57,863 bases of DNA from Caldifarciminota bacterium (lineage in GTDB: Bacteria; Hydrothermota; UBA3073). This document shows, one piece after another, positions 7,508-16,103 of the stretch. The position numbers and the translations under genes are program-made. Positions within the stretch are counted from its first letter, which is position 1; each line of letters starts with the position of its first letter. Under the pieces are notes generated by a model. That model saw nothing but the letters and a program-made list of their open reading frames with translations. It made no database searches and had not been told where the DNA came from. Where the stretch lies: contig JAGMCL010000129.1 in NCBI GenBank assembly GCA_023129165.1, forward strand, positions 1 through 57,863, written 5' to 3'.

Positions 7508-7579
7508 GGCGGCGTAGCCAAGAGGTAAGGCGGTGGTCTGCAAAACCACTATTCAGCGGTTCGAATCCGCTCGCCGCCT
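7508..7579 (+). tRNA. tRNA-Cys (GCA)
   Basis: A complete cloverleaf: acceptor GGCGGCG/CGCCGCC, D stem GCC/GGC, anticodon stem GTGGT/ACCAC with anticodon GCA at 7540-7542, and T arm AGCGG-TTCGAAT-CCGCT. The discriminator base is U, as expected for Cys. CCA is not encoded. Confidence 0.97.
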
Positions 7580-7611
7580 TTAAAAAATTTTCCCTTATGA
7601 AAGGATATTAA

Positions 7612-7780
7612 AGCAAAAATGTAGGGGTTCGATTTATCGAACCCGCAAAAGAAACGGGTCGGATACCCGCCCGACGGTAGACGGGAATCCGACCCCTACA
7701 AGAATCAGGGTTGGATGAATCCGACCCCTACAAGAATCAGGGTTGGATGAATCCGACCCCTACAAGAATCAGGAAGAGGC
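7612..7780 (+). repeat. MITE-like palindromic repeat, copy 1, with a 32-bp tandem extension
   Basis: The core (7621-7709) contains GGGTTCGAT/ATCGAACCC as a near-perfect hairpin, then CGGGTCGGATACCCG, and ends GACCCCTACAAGAATCAGG, the inverted counterpart of its start GTAGGGGTTC. Copies lie at 10622-10755 (inverted) and 25966-26090. In this copy the end is extended by a 32-bp unit starting at 7686, 7718 and 7750. Confidence 0.85.
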
Positions 7781-7885
7781 AAGTCAAAAATTGATAACTA
7801 TATAAAAAACAGTGGATTAAGAGAAAATTCATAAAAGATTTTTGACAATACTATCATTTATAAAACACTTATAAAAGGAGGTTTT

Positions 7886-9022
7886 ATGAAAAAAGTTTAT
7901 CTTATGACCCCGGGTCCAACACCTGTACCCGATGATGTTCGACTTGCAGAAGCAAAGCCTATCATACATCATCGTACTACAGAATTTGCTGAGATATATG
8001 TAAGAATTAGTGAGGACCTTAAGGTTGTATTCAAAACCCATAATGTAGTTCTAACCTTCCTATCATCAGGTACAGGAGCAATGGAGGGAGCAGTTTCTAA
8101 CATGCTCTCACCAGGTGACAGAGCTCTTTGTATCATGGGTGGAAAGTTCGGAGAAAGGTGGGAAGAGATCTGTAAGGCTTATGGAATACAGGTTGTTTCT
8201 CTTAATGTTGAATGGGGAGATTATGTAAAACCTGAGGAAGTAAAAAGGATGCTTGATCAATACCCTGATATAAAGGCTGTATTCACAACCCTTTGTGAAA
8301 CATCCACTGGTACACTTTTTCCAATAAAAGAATATGGAGATATTGTAAGGAATAAACCTAACACTCTTCTTGTTGTGGACGCAATATCTGGACTTGGTGC
8401 CTGTGATATGCGTACCGATGAATGGGGTGTTGATATTTGCGTTTCTGGCAGTCAGAAGGGACTTATGCTGCCACCAGGCCTTGCATTTGTCTCGGTATCA
8501 GATAAGGCATGGAGATTCACTGAGACATCAAGGTGTCCGAAATACTACTTTAATTTCACCAAACAGAGAATAGCCCTTGAAAAGAAATCCCCGACCGCAT
8601 ATACTCCAGGAGTATCTCTCATTGTAGCCCTTGATAAGTCACTCGCAAGGATAAAAGAAGAAGGCATTGATAACGTTCTCGAAAGACATGCCAGACTTGC
8701 AAACGCAACAAGAGAAGCTGTAAAGACACTCGGACTCTCTTTATTATCAAAGAAACCAGCTAATGCAGTGACTGCAATTAACGTTCCATCAAATATAGAC
8801 GGTGGAGCTCTTAAAAGGACTCTTGATAAGAAATATGGGGTCTCTGTAGCAGGTGGACAGGCAGACCTCAAGGGTAAGATTATTCGTATAGCACACCTTG
8901 GTTATATGGGAGAGTTTGACATTATAACCGCTATATCTGCACTTGAACTCTCACTCAAGGACCTGGGATATAAGGTTGAATTAGGAAAGGGCGTTGCAAA
9001 GGCAATGGGAATTTTAAAATAA
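7886..9022 (+). CDS. Class V aminotransferase (alanine/serine-glyoxylate type)
   Basis: This 378-residue PLP enzyme has TPGPTPVP at the N-terminus, SGTGAMEG (61-68) for the phosphate group, Asp 165 in VVDAISG and the Schiff-base Lys 191 in SGSQKG. AAGGAGG precedes ATG 7886. serA begins 13 bp after the stop, so the two are very probably one operon. In lineages without SerC, class V enzymes of this kind are known to convert 3-phosphohydroxypyruvate to phosphoserine (the Methanocaldococcus enzyme is the described case). I infer serine biosynthesis here; serine/alanine-glyoxylate transamination is the alternative. Confidence 0.88.
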   Translation: MKKVYLMTPGPTPVPDDVRLAEAKPIIHHRTTEFAEIYVRISEDLKVVFKTHNVVLTFLSSGTGAMEGAVSNMLSPGDRALCIMGGKFGERWEEICKAYGIQVVSLNVEWGDYVKPEEVKRMLDQYPDIKAVFTTLCETSTGTLFPIKEYGDIVRNKPNTLLVVDAISGLGACDMRTDEWGVDICVSGSQKGLMLPPGLAFVSVSDKAWRFTETSRCPKYYFNFTKQRIALEKKSPTAYTPGVSLIVALDKSLARIKEEGIDNVLERHARLANATREAVKTLGLSLLSKKPANAVTAINVPSNIDGGALKRTLDKKYGVSVAGGQADLKGKIIRIAHLGYMGEFDIITAISALELSLKDLGYKVELGKGVAKAMGILK

Positions 9023-9035
9023 CAATGGAGGGTTT

Positions 9036-9929
9036 ATGAAAGTTCTTATAGCTGATCCAGTTTCCAGTGCTGTAATTAAGGAACTCCAAAATTTAGGAGT
9101 AGAAGTGGATGACCTCTCTTCTCTTCCCAAGGAGGATTTGATTGCTAAGGTTAAAGATTATGAGTGTATGGTTGTGAGGTCTGCGACAAAGGTTCGTAAA
9201 GATATGATAGATAAAATGGAAAAGATGAAGCTCATTATAAGGGGTGGTGTCGGGATTGACAATATCGATGTTTCTTATGCTGAAGGGAAGGGTATAAAGG
9301 TAATGAATACACCTGCTGCTTCATCTGCATCTGTTGCAGAGCTTGTAATCGCACATATGTTCGCCCTCTCGAGGCATATAGTAAAGGGCACAATAGGTAT
9401 TAAAGAGGGAAAATGGGACAAGAAACAACTAAAGGGTACGGAACTGCTTAATAAAACACTTGGTATTATAGGAATTGGAAGAATCGGTAAAGAGCTAATA
9501 AAGAGAGCAAAGGCTCTTGGTATGAAGGTTGTCGCATATGATCCCTATGTCAGTTTAGAAGATGTTGATATGGTAGAACTTGATATACTCCTTAAAGACA
9601 GTGATTATATATCCATTCATACACCCCTAACTGATGAGACGAAACATCTTATCGGAACTGATGCTCTTGGAAAGATGAAACAGGACGCAATAGTTGTGAA
9701 TTGTGCCAGGGGTGGTGTGGTAGATGAGAAAGCTCTACTTGATGCATTAAAAGATGGCAAGATTGCTGGTGCTTCCTTAGATGTTTATGAAGTTGAACCA
9801 CCTGAGACATCAGGACTTATGGAGTTACCAAACGTTACATTCACTCCACATATTGGTGCATCTACTAAAGAAGCACAGGCAAGAATTGGAGAAGAGGTGG
9901 TTAGGATAATAAAGGAAGAATTACTATAA
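9036..9929 (+). CDS. serA: D-3-phosphoglycerate dehydrogenase, short form
   Basis: This 297-residue D-2-hydroxyacid dehydrogenase has the NAD motif GIIGIGRIGKE (143-153), Arg 225 in NCARGG, Glu 254 and His 272 in PHIGAS, the catalytic Arg-Glu-His set. It lacks the C-terminal ACT regulatory domain of many SerA proteins, so serine feedback through that domain is not expected. GGAGGG precedes ATG 9036. Pairing with the upstream aminotransferase supports 3-phosphoglycerate oxidation rather than another hydroxyacid substrate. A strong terminator follows. Confidence 0.88.
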   Translation: MKVLIADPVSSAVIKELQNLGVEVDDLSSLPKEDLIAKVKDYECMVVRSATKVRKDMIDKMEKMKLIIRGGVGIDNIDVSYAEGKGIKVMNTPAASSASVAELVIAHMFALSRHIVKGTIGIKEGKWDKKQLKGTELLNKTLGIIGIGRIGKELIKRAKALGMKVVAYDPYVSLEDVDMVELDILLKDSDYISIHTPLTDETKHLIGTDALGKMKQDAIVVNCARGGVVDEKALLDALKDGKIAGASLDVYEVEPPETSGLMELPNVTFTPHIGASTKEAQARIGEEVVRIIKEELL

Positions 9930-9952
9930 AGAGGTTATATCACATACTTAAA

Positions 9953-9985
9953 AAACGGGGCTGAATTTTTTAAACAGCCCCGTTT
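9953..9985. terminator. Bidirectional intrinsic terminator
   Basis: The stem ACGGGGCTG/CAGCCCCGT is flanked by A-runs on the left and T-runs on the right. It lies between the convergent serA and the minus-strand coiled-coil gene, so it can serve both. Confidence 0.85.
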
Positions 9986-10022
9986 ATATATTTATATAGA
10001 ATAATGCAAAATCCTTATCTCT

Positions 10023-10283
10023 TTAATCACTCTTCTCTTCCTCAATCTCTCTCAGTCTTTCCTGAATCTCAGCTATCTCCTTTTCCACTTCTGATAATAG
10101 TATCTTGAGATTATCTATCTTTTCAAGTTCCTTTTCAGCCATCACATTTGCCTCCATCTCTCTTGCCCCATATGCAGCTATCAACTGTATAGCTTCCTCT
10201 TCTGTATATTCTTCCTCTATCTGTGCGAATGAAGGTGTAATGAACAACATAATGGCAAATATAATTATCAAACTTTTTATCAT
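10023..10283 (-). CDS. Small exported coiled-coil protein
   Basis: This 86-residue protein has a clear signal peptide (cleavage after TPSFA, residue 20). The mature part is acidic and helical, with heptad-like Leu/Ile spacing from about 50 to 85. A strong AAGGAGG lies before ATG 10283, inside the 9-bp gap after the lipoprotein gene. No family is recognised. It probably acts in the periplasm, perhaps pairing with the lipoprotein encoded just upstream. Confidence 0.75.
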   Translation of the reverse strand: MIKSLIIIFAIMLFITPSFAQIEEEYTEEEAIQLIAAYGAREMEANVMAEKELEKIDNLKILLSEVEKEIAEIQERLREIEEEKSD

Positions 10284-10292
10284 ACATCCTCC

Positions 10293-10541
10293 TTATTTAC
10301 CTTCAGTCTCCTCCTTGAGCTCTTGTAATTGCCTTTTTAAACTTTCCAATATCTCCTGTTTACTCGCAAGTTCTTCCTCAAGCCGCATTCTCTCAGCTTC
10401 AAGATTCTTGGCTCGTAGCTCTGCTGACCTACAGGCTATCTTTGCTTCAGTTAAGCGATCATAAGTCTCCTGTGATGCCAATTTAGGGCCACATCCAATA
10501 ATAAGAATTACCAAACATAGGTAAGCTATAAATATTTTCAT
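10293..10541 (-). CDS. Small coiled-coil lipoprotein
   Basis: This 82-residue protein starts with a lipoprotein signal (VILIIGC, lipidated Cys 17), followed by a charged coiled coil over nearly its whole length (about 25-80). GGGAGG precedes ATG 10541. It is reminiscent in layout of Lpp-like or YbgF-like envelope spacers, but no homology is claimed. Its promoter at 10803-10831 is separated from it by the MITE-like repeat. It forms an operon with the exported coiled-coil gene at 10023-10283. Confidence 0.75.
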   Translation of the reverse strand: MKIFIAYLCLVILIIGCGPKLASQETYDRLTEAKIACRSAELRAKNLEAERMRLEEELASKQEILESLKRQLQELKEETEGK

Positions 10542-10621
10542 ATAAACCTCCCAATATAATTATGGGTATTGTCAAAACATTTTAACTAATTTCTCGTAAC
10601 CTATAGTTTTTAAAGTAATTA

Positions 10622-10755
10622 TCTACTTTTTGCTTGCCTCCCCCTGATTCTTGTAGGGGTCGGATTCCCGTCTACCGTCGGGCGGGTATCCGACCCGTTT
10701 CTTTTACAGGTTCGATAAATCGAACCCCTACATTTTCGCTTTCATATTATTTCAT
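10622..10755 (-). repeat. MITE-like palindromic repeat, copy 2
   Basis: This is an inverted copy of 7612-7709 and 25966-26090, sharing the outer flanks TTTGCTTGCCTCCCCC and TTTTCGCTTTCATA with the third copy. It sits in the leader of the coiled-coil operon. Confidence 0.85.
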
Positions 10756-10802
10756 ATTATTTTTCACAGTATCAGAAATTGTATTCAATAAAGTACATAT
10801 TT

Positions 10803-10831
10803 ATTATATCTTACTTTTTCCTTTTTGTCAA
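10803..10831 (-). promoter_or_regulatory. Promoter of the coiled-coil operon
   Basis: On the minus strand TTGACA is at 10831-10826 and TATAAT at 10808-10803, with a 17-bp spacer. The first gene starts 262 bp downstream, beyond the MITE-like repeat. Confidence 0.8.
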
Positions 10832-10883
10832 GTAAAAGTTAATGACAAATGTATTTAATATCACTATGTTGTCGATAAAAATC

Positions 10884-10912
10884 TTGACTTTTATCTAATT
10901 TGATGATATAAT
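10884..10912 (+). promoter_or_regulatory. Promoter, probably of uvrA
   Basis: TTGACT lies at 10884-10889 and TATAAT at 10907-10912 with a 17-bp spacer. The only plus-strand gene downstream is uvrA, 650 bp away across a dense repeat tract. Confidence 0.75.
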
Positions 10913-10978
10913 TGAAACTGTGAATTTGAACTTCGTTCTAAGTATATTCTCGAAATAGTAATTATATATAGTAGAATC

Positions 10979-11350
10979 TGTCATTGCGAGACTGAATGAA
11001 TTGAAGTCGTGGCAATCTAATCCTGACCGTCTGTCATTGCGAGCGACTAACAGGAGCGCGGCAATCTCATAAGTTGTATAATACCATAAAATGCGATTGC
11101 TTAATCCGTCAAAAAGTTCGATGGATTCGCAATGACATTAGTGGTTTTCTGTCATTGCGAGACTGAATGAATTGAAGTCGTGGCAATCTCATAAGTTGTA
11201 TAATACCATAAAATGCGATTGCTTCGCCTTCAGTTCACAATGAAACACATGGGTTGATACTGCGAAGTTAGTTCCGAGTAATAGCGAAGAATCTTCCTTG
11301 CAATGACTGGATCAGTTATATGCAATTCGCAGGCATAAAGCCTGCGGCTA
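10979..11350. repeat. Cluster of GTCATTGCGAG...GCAATCTCAT units
   Basis: Direct units lie at 10979-11020, 11032-11070 and 11150-11190, an inverted one at about 11095-11136 and a degenerate inverted one at about 11212-11245. The inner part differs between units. A GCAGGCATAAAGCCTGCGGC hairpin follows at about 11326-11350. No gene is present. Confidence 0.85.
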
Positions 11351-11364
11351 CCATTGTTAAAACT

Positions 11365-11530
11365 TTGGTGTGCTGTGATATCCTGTAGAGGAATACTCTA
11401 TGGGGTCACAGTGGTACATTTTTGGAGTGCTGTGACCGCGTTTACCCTGTAGAGGAATACTCTATTGGGGTCACAGCGGTGCATTAACATGGTTAATGCA
11501 CTCCATAATGCACTCCATAATGCACTCCAA
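11365..11530 (-). repeat. Branched palindromic repeat, full copy plus fragments
   Basis: In the full copy (11424-11504), outer arms GGAGTGC and GCACTCC enclose two hairpins, TGTGACC/GGTCACA (with TAGAG/CTCTA at its tip) and CATTAAC/GTTAATG. A partial copy precedes it at 11365-11420 and loose GCACTCCA arms follow. It ends about 30 bp before uvrA. Confidence 0.8.
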
Positions 11531-11562
11531 AATTAGAATGTTTTATAATCAACTATTTAATC

Positions 11563-14358
11563 ATGATTCCAGATAAAATATTGATAAAGGGTGCAAGGGT
11601 TCATAACCTGAAGAACATTAATGTTGAGATACCAAAGAACAAACTTGTCGTAATCACTGGTCTATCAGGTTCTGGCAAATCATCCCTTGCCTTTGATACA
11701 CTCTATGCAGAAGGTCAGAGGAGGTACGTAGAATCTCTCTCAGCTTATGCACGACAATTTCTCGGCATCATGCAGAAACCCGATGTTGATAATATAGAAG
11801 GATTATCTCCTGCTATATCTATCTCCCAGAGAACATCCTCAAGAAATCCTCGTTCAACAGTAGGAACTATAACTGAAATATACGACTACCTGAGACTTCT
11901 CTATGCAAGAATTGGTATACCACACTGTTATAATTGCGGAAGAGAAATTACTGCACAGACAATAGACCAGATCGTTGACAGGGTTCTCAAGATTCCTAAA
12001 GGCACAAGGTTCATGATACTGGCACCTGTAGTCCGTGGGAGAAAGGGTGAATACAAGAACCTTTTTAATAAGCTATCAAAAAAGGGTTATGTACGGGTAA
12101 GGATTGATGGAGAAATATACGATCTATCAGAAGTTCCTGTACTTGAGAGATACAAAAAGCATAATATTGAAATCGTTGTCGACCGTCTGGTAATTCCCAA
12201 AGGTTCCCATAGAAAAAGTAGTATCCGTTCAAGGCTTGCAGATTCAATAGAGACAGCCCTTTCTGAAGGTGACCAGATTGTAATTATAGAGGATTTGACA
12301 AAGGTCGAAGAGTATCTTTTTTCAACAAAATTCTCCTGCCCTACCTGTGGAATTTCATACGAGGAGATATCACCGAGAGTATTCTCATTCAATTCCCCTT
12401 ATGGTGCATGTCCTGTCTGCCATGGACTTGGCACAGAACTCGGTATAGACCCAGAGTTAATTATACGTGACCAATCACTATCCATACTTGAGGGAGCAAT
12501 TGGACCATGGGGTGAACCAAGCAAGTGGCTATTGAGGCAAATAGAATATATATCAAGAAGATATAATTTCGCTCTTTCTACCCCATGGGAAGAATTATCC
12601 AGTGAACCAAAGGAGTTAATACTTAACGGTGCACCTGGTTATGAAGGTGTTATACCACGCCTTTTAAGATTATATCTAAATACCGAATCCGAGTTTGTAA
12701 GAAAAGAGATTGAGAGATATATGGTTGTTACTCCCTGCAGGGAATGTAAAGGTGCACGGCTTAAGAAAGAGAGTCTATTTGTAAAGATACGTGGATTGAA
12801 TATACAGGAACTTACAAAAATGTCAATAAAGGAAGAAGGGGATTTCTTCAAACATCTTAAATTAACAAAAAGGGAAGAAAAGATTGCAAGACTCATTGTA
12901 AAAGAGATTGAGAGAAGACTCGATTTTCTCCTTAATGTCGGACTCGATTATCTAACACTATCAAGAAATGCAGATACACTTTCGGGCGGAGAAGATGAGA
13001 GGGTAAGGCTTGCAACACAAGTCGGTTCTGGACTTGTTGGTGTTATTTATATACTCGATGAACCATCCATTGGATTACACCAGAGGGATAATGTGAGACT
13101 TCTCTCCACTTTGAAAAAACTTAGAGATATGGGAAATACGGTTGTGATTGTAGAACATGACAGGGAAACTATCCTTGAATCAGACCATATAATCGACCTT
13201 GGACCTGGAGCAGGTGAACATGGTGGATATGTTGTAGCAACGGGCACACCTTATAAGGTTAAAAAGAATCGAAAGTCTATTACAGGTGCATATCTTTCAG
13301 GTAAAAGAAGGATAGCAATTCCTGAAAAAAGAAGAAAACCAGGAGATAAATGGTTAGTTATAAAGGGTGCAAGACATAACAATCTAAAGAATATAGATGT
13401 TGGTATTCCACTTGGTCTTTTCATTGTTGTTACAGGTGTATCAGGCAGCGGAAAATCCTCGCTTATAGATGAAACTCTCTATCGTGCATTGGCAAGATAC
13501 TTCTTCCGCTCAAGATTATCTCCGGGGGAACACCAAAAGCTCGAGAACCTTCAGTTGGTAGACAAAGTTGTAAATATTGACCAATCTCCAATAGGTCGTA
13601 CACCCCGTTCAAATCCTGCAACCTACACTGGTGTATTCACATATATAAGAGAACTCTTCTCAAGTCTTCCTGAATCAAAGATGAGAGGATACAAACCTGG
13701 CAGATTCTCATTTAATGTCAGGCAAGGCAGGTGTGAGGCGTGTCGGGGTGAAGGTCTTATAAAGGTCGAGATGCATTTTCTTCCTGATATATACATTGTC
13801 TGTGAGGTATGTAAAGGAAAAAGATACAACTATGAAACGCTGGAGGTTAAGTACAAAGGAAAAAATATAGCAGATGTCCTTTCTATGACTGTCACTGAGG
13901 CGCTGCAATTCTTTGACGCAATACCAACTATCAAGCGAAAGTTGGGATTCGTCTATGATGTAGGACTGGGATATATACAACTTGGACAACCTGCCCCCAC
14001 ACTTTCAGGTGGAGAAGCACAAAGGGTTAAACTCGCTAAAGAACTGTCCAAAGTAGCTACAGGAAATACAATTTATCTTTTAGATGAACCCACAACCGGA
14101 CTCCATTTTGAGGATGTAAGACTCCTTCTAAGGGTTCTCAACAGACTTGTTGAAAAGGGCAATACTGTCATAGTAATTGAGCATAATATGGAGGTAATAA
14201 AATGTGCCGATTGGATAATAGACCTGGGACCAGAAGGTGGAGATGAAGGTGGATATATCGTTGTTGAGGGAACACCTGAAAAAGTTGCGAAAAAGAAAAA
14301 GTCTTATACCGGAAAATACCTCAAGGAGATACTTACAGATATATCTAACAACCGGTAG
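11563..14358 (+). CDS. uvrA: UvrA, excinuclease ABC subunit A
   Basis: This 931-residue protein is the damage-recognition ATPase of nucleotide excision repair. Two ABC modules are visible: Walker A GLSGSGKS (33-40) and GVSGSGKSS near residue 628, each with its LSGGE signature and ILDEP/LLDEP Walker B. Zinc-finger pairs are seen at Cys 122/125, in CPTCG...CPVC and in CEAC...CEVC. The first signature reads [11 protein letters not shown], where the family usually has [11 protein letters not shown]; the change of Gln to Glu is unusual but leaves SGGE intact. No clear Shine-Dalgarno is seen, since repeats run to within about 30 bp of ATG 11563. The length is normal (about 940). Confidence 0.97.
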   Translation: MIPDKILIKGARVHNLKNINVEIPKNKLVVITGLSGSGKSSLAFDTLYAEGQRRYVESLSAYARQFLGIMQKPDVDNIEGLSPAISISQRTSSRNPRSTVGTITEIYDYLRLLYARIGIPHCYNCGREITAQTIDQIVDRVLKIPKGTRFMILAPVVRGRKGEYKNLFNKLSKKGYVRVRIDGEIYDLSEVPVLERYKKHNIEIVVDRLVIPKGSHRKSSIRSRLADSIETALSEGDQIVIIEDLTKVEEYLFSTKFSCPTCGISYEEISPRVFSFNSPYGACPVCHGLGTELGIDPELIIRDQSLSILEGAIGPWGEPSKWLLRQIEYISRRYNFALSTPWEELSSEPKELILNGAPGYEGVIPRLLRLYLNTESEFVRKEIERYMVVTPCRECKGARLKKESLFVKIRGLNIQELTKMSIKEEGDFFKHLKLTKREEKIARLIVKEIERRLDFLLNVGLDYLTLSRNADTLSGGEDERVRLATQVGSGLVGVIYILDEPSIGLHQRDNVRLLSTLKKLRDMGNTVVIVEHDRETILESDHIIDLGPGAGEHGGYVVATGTPYKVKKNRKSITGAYLSGKRRIAIPEKRRKPGDKWLVIKGARHNNLKNIDVGIPLGLFIVVTGVSGSGKSSLIDETLYRALARYFFRSRLSPGEHQKLENLQLVDKVVNIDQSPIGRTPRSNPATYTGVFTYIRELFSSLPESKMRGYKPGRFSFNVRQGRCEACRGEGLIKVEMHFLPDIYIVCEVCKGKRYNYETLEVKYKGKNIADVLSMTVTEALQFFDAIPTIKRKLGFVYDVGLGYIQLGQPAPTLSGGEAQRVKLAKELSKVATGNTIYLLDEPTTGLHFEDVRLLLRVLNRLVEKGNTVIVIEHNMEVIKCADWIIDLGPEGGDEGGYIVVEGTPEKVAKKKKSYTGKYLKEILTDISNNR

Positions 14359-14462
14359 GAGACCCGCCTTTGGCGGGACGATAGATGGTAGGAGCAAGCT
14401 CCCACTATTTATTATCTCTTCTCTCTGTGACCTCTGCGTCCTCTGCGGTTAAAAAAGATATT
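14359..14462. repeat. GTAGGAG hairpin units between uvrA and the MFS gene
   Basis: A complete GTAGGAG...GCGAT-like unit with CCCGCC/GGCGGG arms (about 14354-14382), a half unit with AGCAAGCTCC, and a CTCTGTGACCTCTGCG stretch of the CACAGAG family are present. An in-frame ATG at 14385 lies inside this repeat and is not taken as the gene start. Confidence 0.7.
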
Positions 14463-15632
14463 ATGAACAAAAAATCTTTTTTCTCGGGTATCGGCAGAAA
14501 TGTTATTATACTGGGAATAGTAAGCCTATTCACCGACCTATCAAGTCAGATGGTATTTCCTCTTATTCCACTATTTATGGTGAGCGTTTTAGGGTCGGGA
14601 GCATGGGCTGTCGGCATCGTTGAGGGGGCAGCAGAAGCCACTGCATCACTCCTTAAGGTCTTCTCTGGCTATTGGTCAGATAAAATAAGAAAAAGAAAAC
14701 CGTTTGTACTATTTGGTTACAGTATGTCTTCTATAACAAAACCATTGTTTGCAGTCGCCAGTGTATGGCCTATCGTTCTTGTTATCAGGGTCATTGAAAG
14801 GATTGGCAAGGGAATACGAACTGCTCCAAGAGATGCTATAGTTGCCGAATCAACTGATAGAGGTGTAATGGGAAGGTCATATGGTTTCCACAGAACGATG
14901 GATGGTATAGGTTCTATATTCGGTGCTGTAATAGCCTTTCTCCTCCTTCCCCTTCTTGGCTTTCGTAATGTATTTCTATTTGCACTTATACCCGGTATAA
15001 TCTCTGTATTCTTCATTTCGTTTATAAGAGAGAGAAGAAATACAGAAATACCAACAGAGAAAAAGACCAATCTGAAGGTCAGCCTTTCAGCACTACCAGC
15101 AAACCTCAAATTCTTTATCCTTATTGCAGCAGTATTTACTCTCGGACACTTTGGATATGCATTTCTACTCCTCAGAGCAAAGAATATAGGACTTTCTGAC
15201 CAATCTGCCATACTCTTATATATCCTGTTCTATGCCGCATACACCATATTTAGCATACCCGCAGGTATCCTATCTGACAGGATTGGAAGAAGACCTGTTC
15301 TGATGATGGGATACGGACTCTTTGCACTCACATCATTAGGACTTGTATTCAGTACTGAAATTCCAATTCTTGTATTATTTTTTATTGTCTATGGTATCTT
15401 CTATGCAGGTATAGATGGCGTGCAGCGAGCCTATGTCGTAGACCTTGCGCCGTCTCATCTTAAAGCTACTGCACTTGGAACATTCCATACGGCAGTGGGA
15501 CTTACAGCGTTACCTGGTGGGTTTATAGCGGGGTTAATATGGGATAAAATATCACCCGAAGGAACATTTATATATGGTATGTGCCTGAGTATAATCTCGC
15601 TTGTTATGTTTGTGAGTTTGAAAAAGAAATAA
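14463..15632 (+). CDS. MFS transporter
   Basis: This 389-residue, 12-helix major facilitator protein has the cytoplasmic loop motif GYWSDKIRKRKP between helices 2 and 3 and its repeat GILSDRIGRRP in the second half, with FTDLSSQMVFPLIP in helix 1 and ERIGKGIRTAPRDA in the middle. This subfamily is common in diverse bacteria, and the substrate is not known. I chose ATG 14463 because the 26 extra codons from ATG 14385 are repeat DNA. The 3' side runs into a long repeat tract; no terminator is seen. Confidence 0.88.
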   Translation: MNKKSFFSGIGRNVIILGIVSLFTDLSSQMVFPLIPLFMVSVLGSGAWAVGIVEGAAEATASLLKVFSGYWSDKIRKRKPFVLFGYSMSSITKPLFAVASVWPIVLVIRVIERIGKGIRTAPRDAIVAESTDRGVMGRSYGFHRTMDGIGSIFGAVIAFLLLPLLGFRNVFLFALIPGIISVFFISFIRERRNTEIPTEKKTNLKVSLSALPANLKFFILIAAVFTLGHFGYAFLLLRAKNIGLSDQSAILLYILFYAAYTIFSIPAGILSDRIGRRPVLMMGYGLFALTSLGLVFSTEIPILVLFFIVYGIFYAGIDGVQRAYVVDLAPSHLKATALGTFHTAVGLTALPGGFIAGLIWDKISPEGTFIYGMCLSIISLVMFVSLKKK

Positions 15633-15650
15633 GTTATTTGGTTTGTTTAG

Positions 15651-15820
15651 TCCCAGTGAAATATACTTCCTATGAAGTAGCTCCCTGATGGGATAGATTA
15701 GACATCCCACAGGGTAAACCGCACTGCACCACAATGTAATATAAAAACTTATTACACCCCATTAGATAGTTTACACATCTCACAGGGCAAGTATGGCAAG
15801 CAGGACAAGTCGCATTTCAC
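15651..15820 (+). repeat. 170-bp direct repeat, copy 1
   Basis: It is almost identical to 16232-16402, with one single-base indel and a few substitutions, and contains CCCAGTGAAATAT, GATGGGATAGATTAGACATC, TTATTACACCCC and CACAGGGCAAGTATGGC. No reading frame is conserved. Shorter relatives lie at 16149-16210 and 26118-26205. Confidence 0.85.
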
Positions 15821-15840
15821 GGGATAAATTTGTTTAGTTT

Positions 15841-15901
15841 GTTGAGTTTATTGGGTTTATAAATTGAATCACAATGTCATAAGGTCGTATAGTCATAGTG
15901 T
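15841..15901 (-). repeat. Inverted copy of 5638-5700
   Basis: The minus strand reads ACACTATGACTATACGACC, then TTATGACATTGTGATTC, then AATTTATAAA, matching 5638-5700 on the plus strand with few changes. No gene product is evident from it. Confidence 0.75.
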
Positions 15902-15969
15902 CTGTTTAGTCGGTTTAGTTGTTATATCCAATAACAAATAACTATTAACAAATAACATTAAAAACTTAA

Positions 15970-16077
15970 CTAATCAACTATAGTTGCTAATCCACCAACA
16001 AAGATTGAACGAAAAAACTGAATTGATATATCATCTGTCTTATTTCTTAATAATTTATCAAAGGTATGTTTTATCAT
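15970..16077 (-). pseudogene. GtrA-family N-terminal remnant
   Basis: From ATG 16077 a 35-codon frame ends QFFRSIFVGGLATIVD at a TAG (15970-15972). The pattern FFRxxFVGGLATxVD is that of the first membrane helix of GtrA-like proteins, which normally continue DFGxxYLL for a total of about 130 residues. Here the frame runs directly into GTTGATTAGTTAAG, a unit of the GTTGATTAGTTG repeat family. A perfect promoter lies 27 bp upstream (16104-16132). I read this as a gene cut off after its first helix by a repeat, with its promoter intact. A functional short membrane peptide is a less likely alternative. Confidence 0.65.
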
Positions 16078-16103
16078 AATATAAAATAAAACGTTATAAT
16101 AAA

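Noticed and set aside
7686-7775. Three 32-bp direct repeats that could suggest a short CRISPR array
   Set aside because: The units abut without spacers, no cas genes are present, and the unit is the end of the MITE-like repeat.
7842-7875. Promoter before the aminotransferase (TTGACA at 7842-7847)
   Set aside because: The nearest -10-like boxes give 11- or 22-bp spacing, unlike the strict 17 bp elsewhere, so I did not call it.
10634-10858. 74-codon plus-strand frame
   Set aside because: Its first half is the MITE-like repeat; a similar peptide appears opposite the copy at 25966-26090, so it is not a gene.
12087-12392. 101-codon minus-strand frame inside uvrA
   Set aside because: It is a shadow of the conserved uvrA frame, without signals of its own.
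14385-14462. Upstream start of the MFS gene
   Set aside because: The added residues are encoded by repeat DNA and do not look like an MFS N-terminus.
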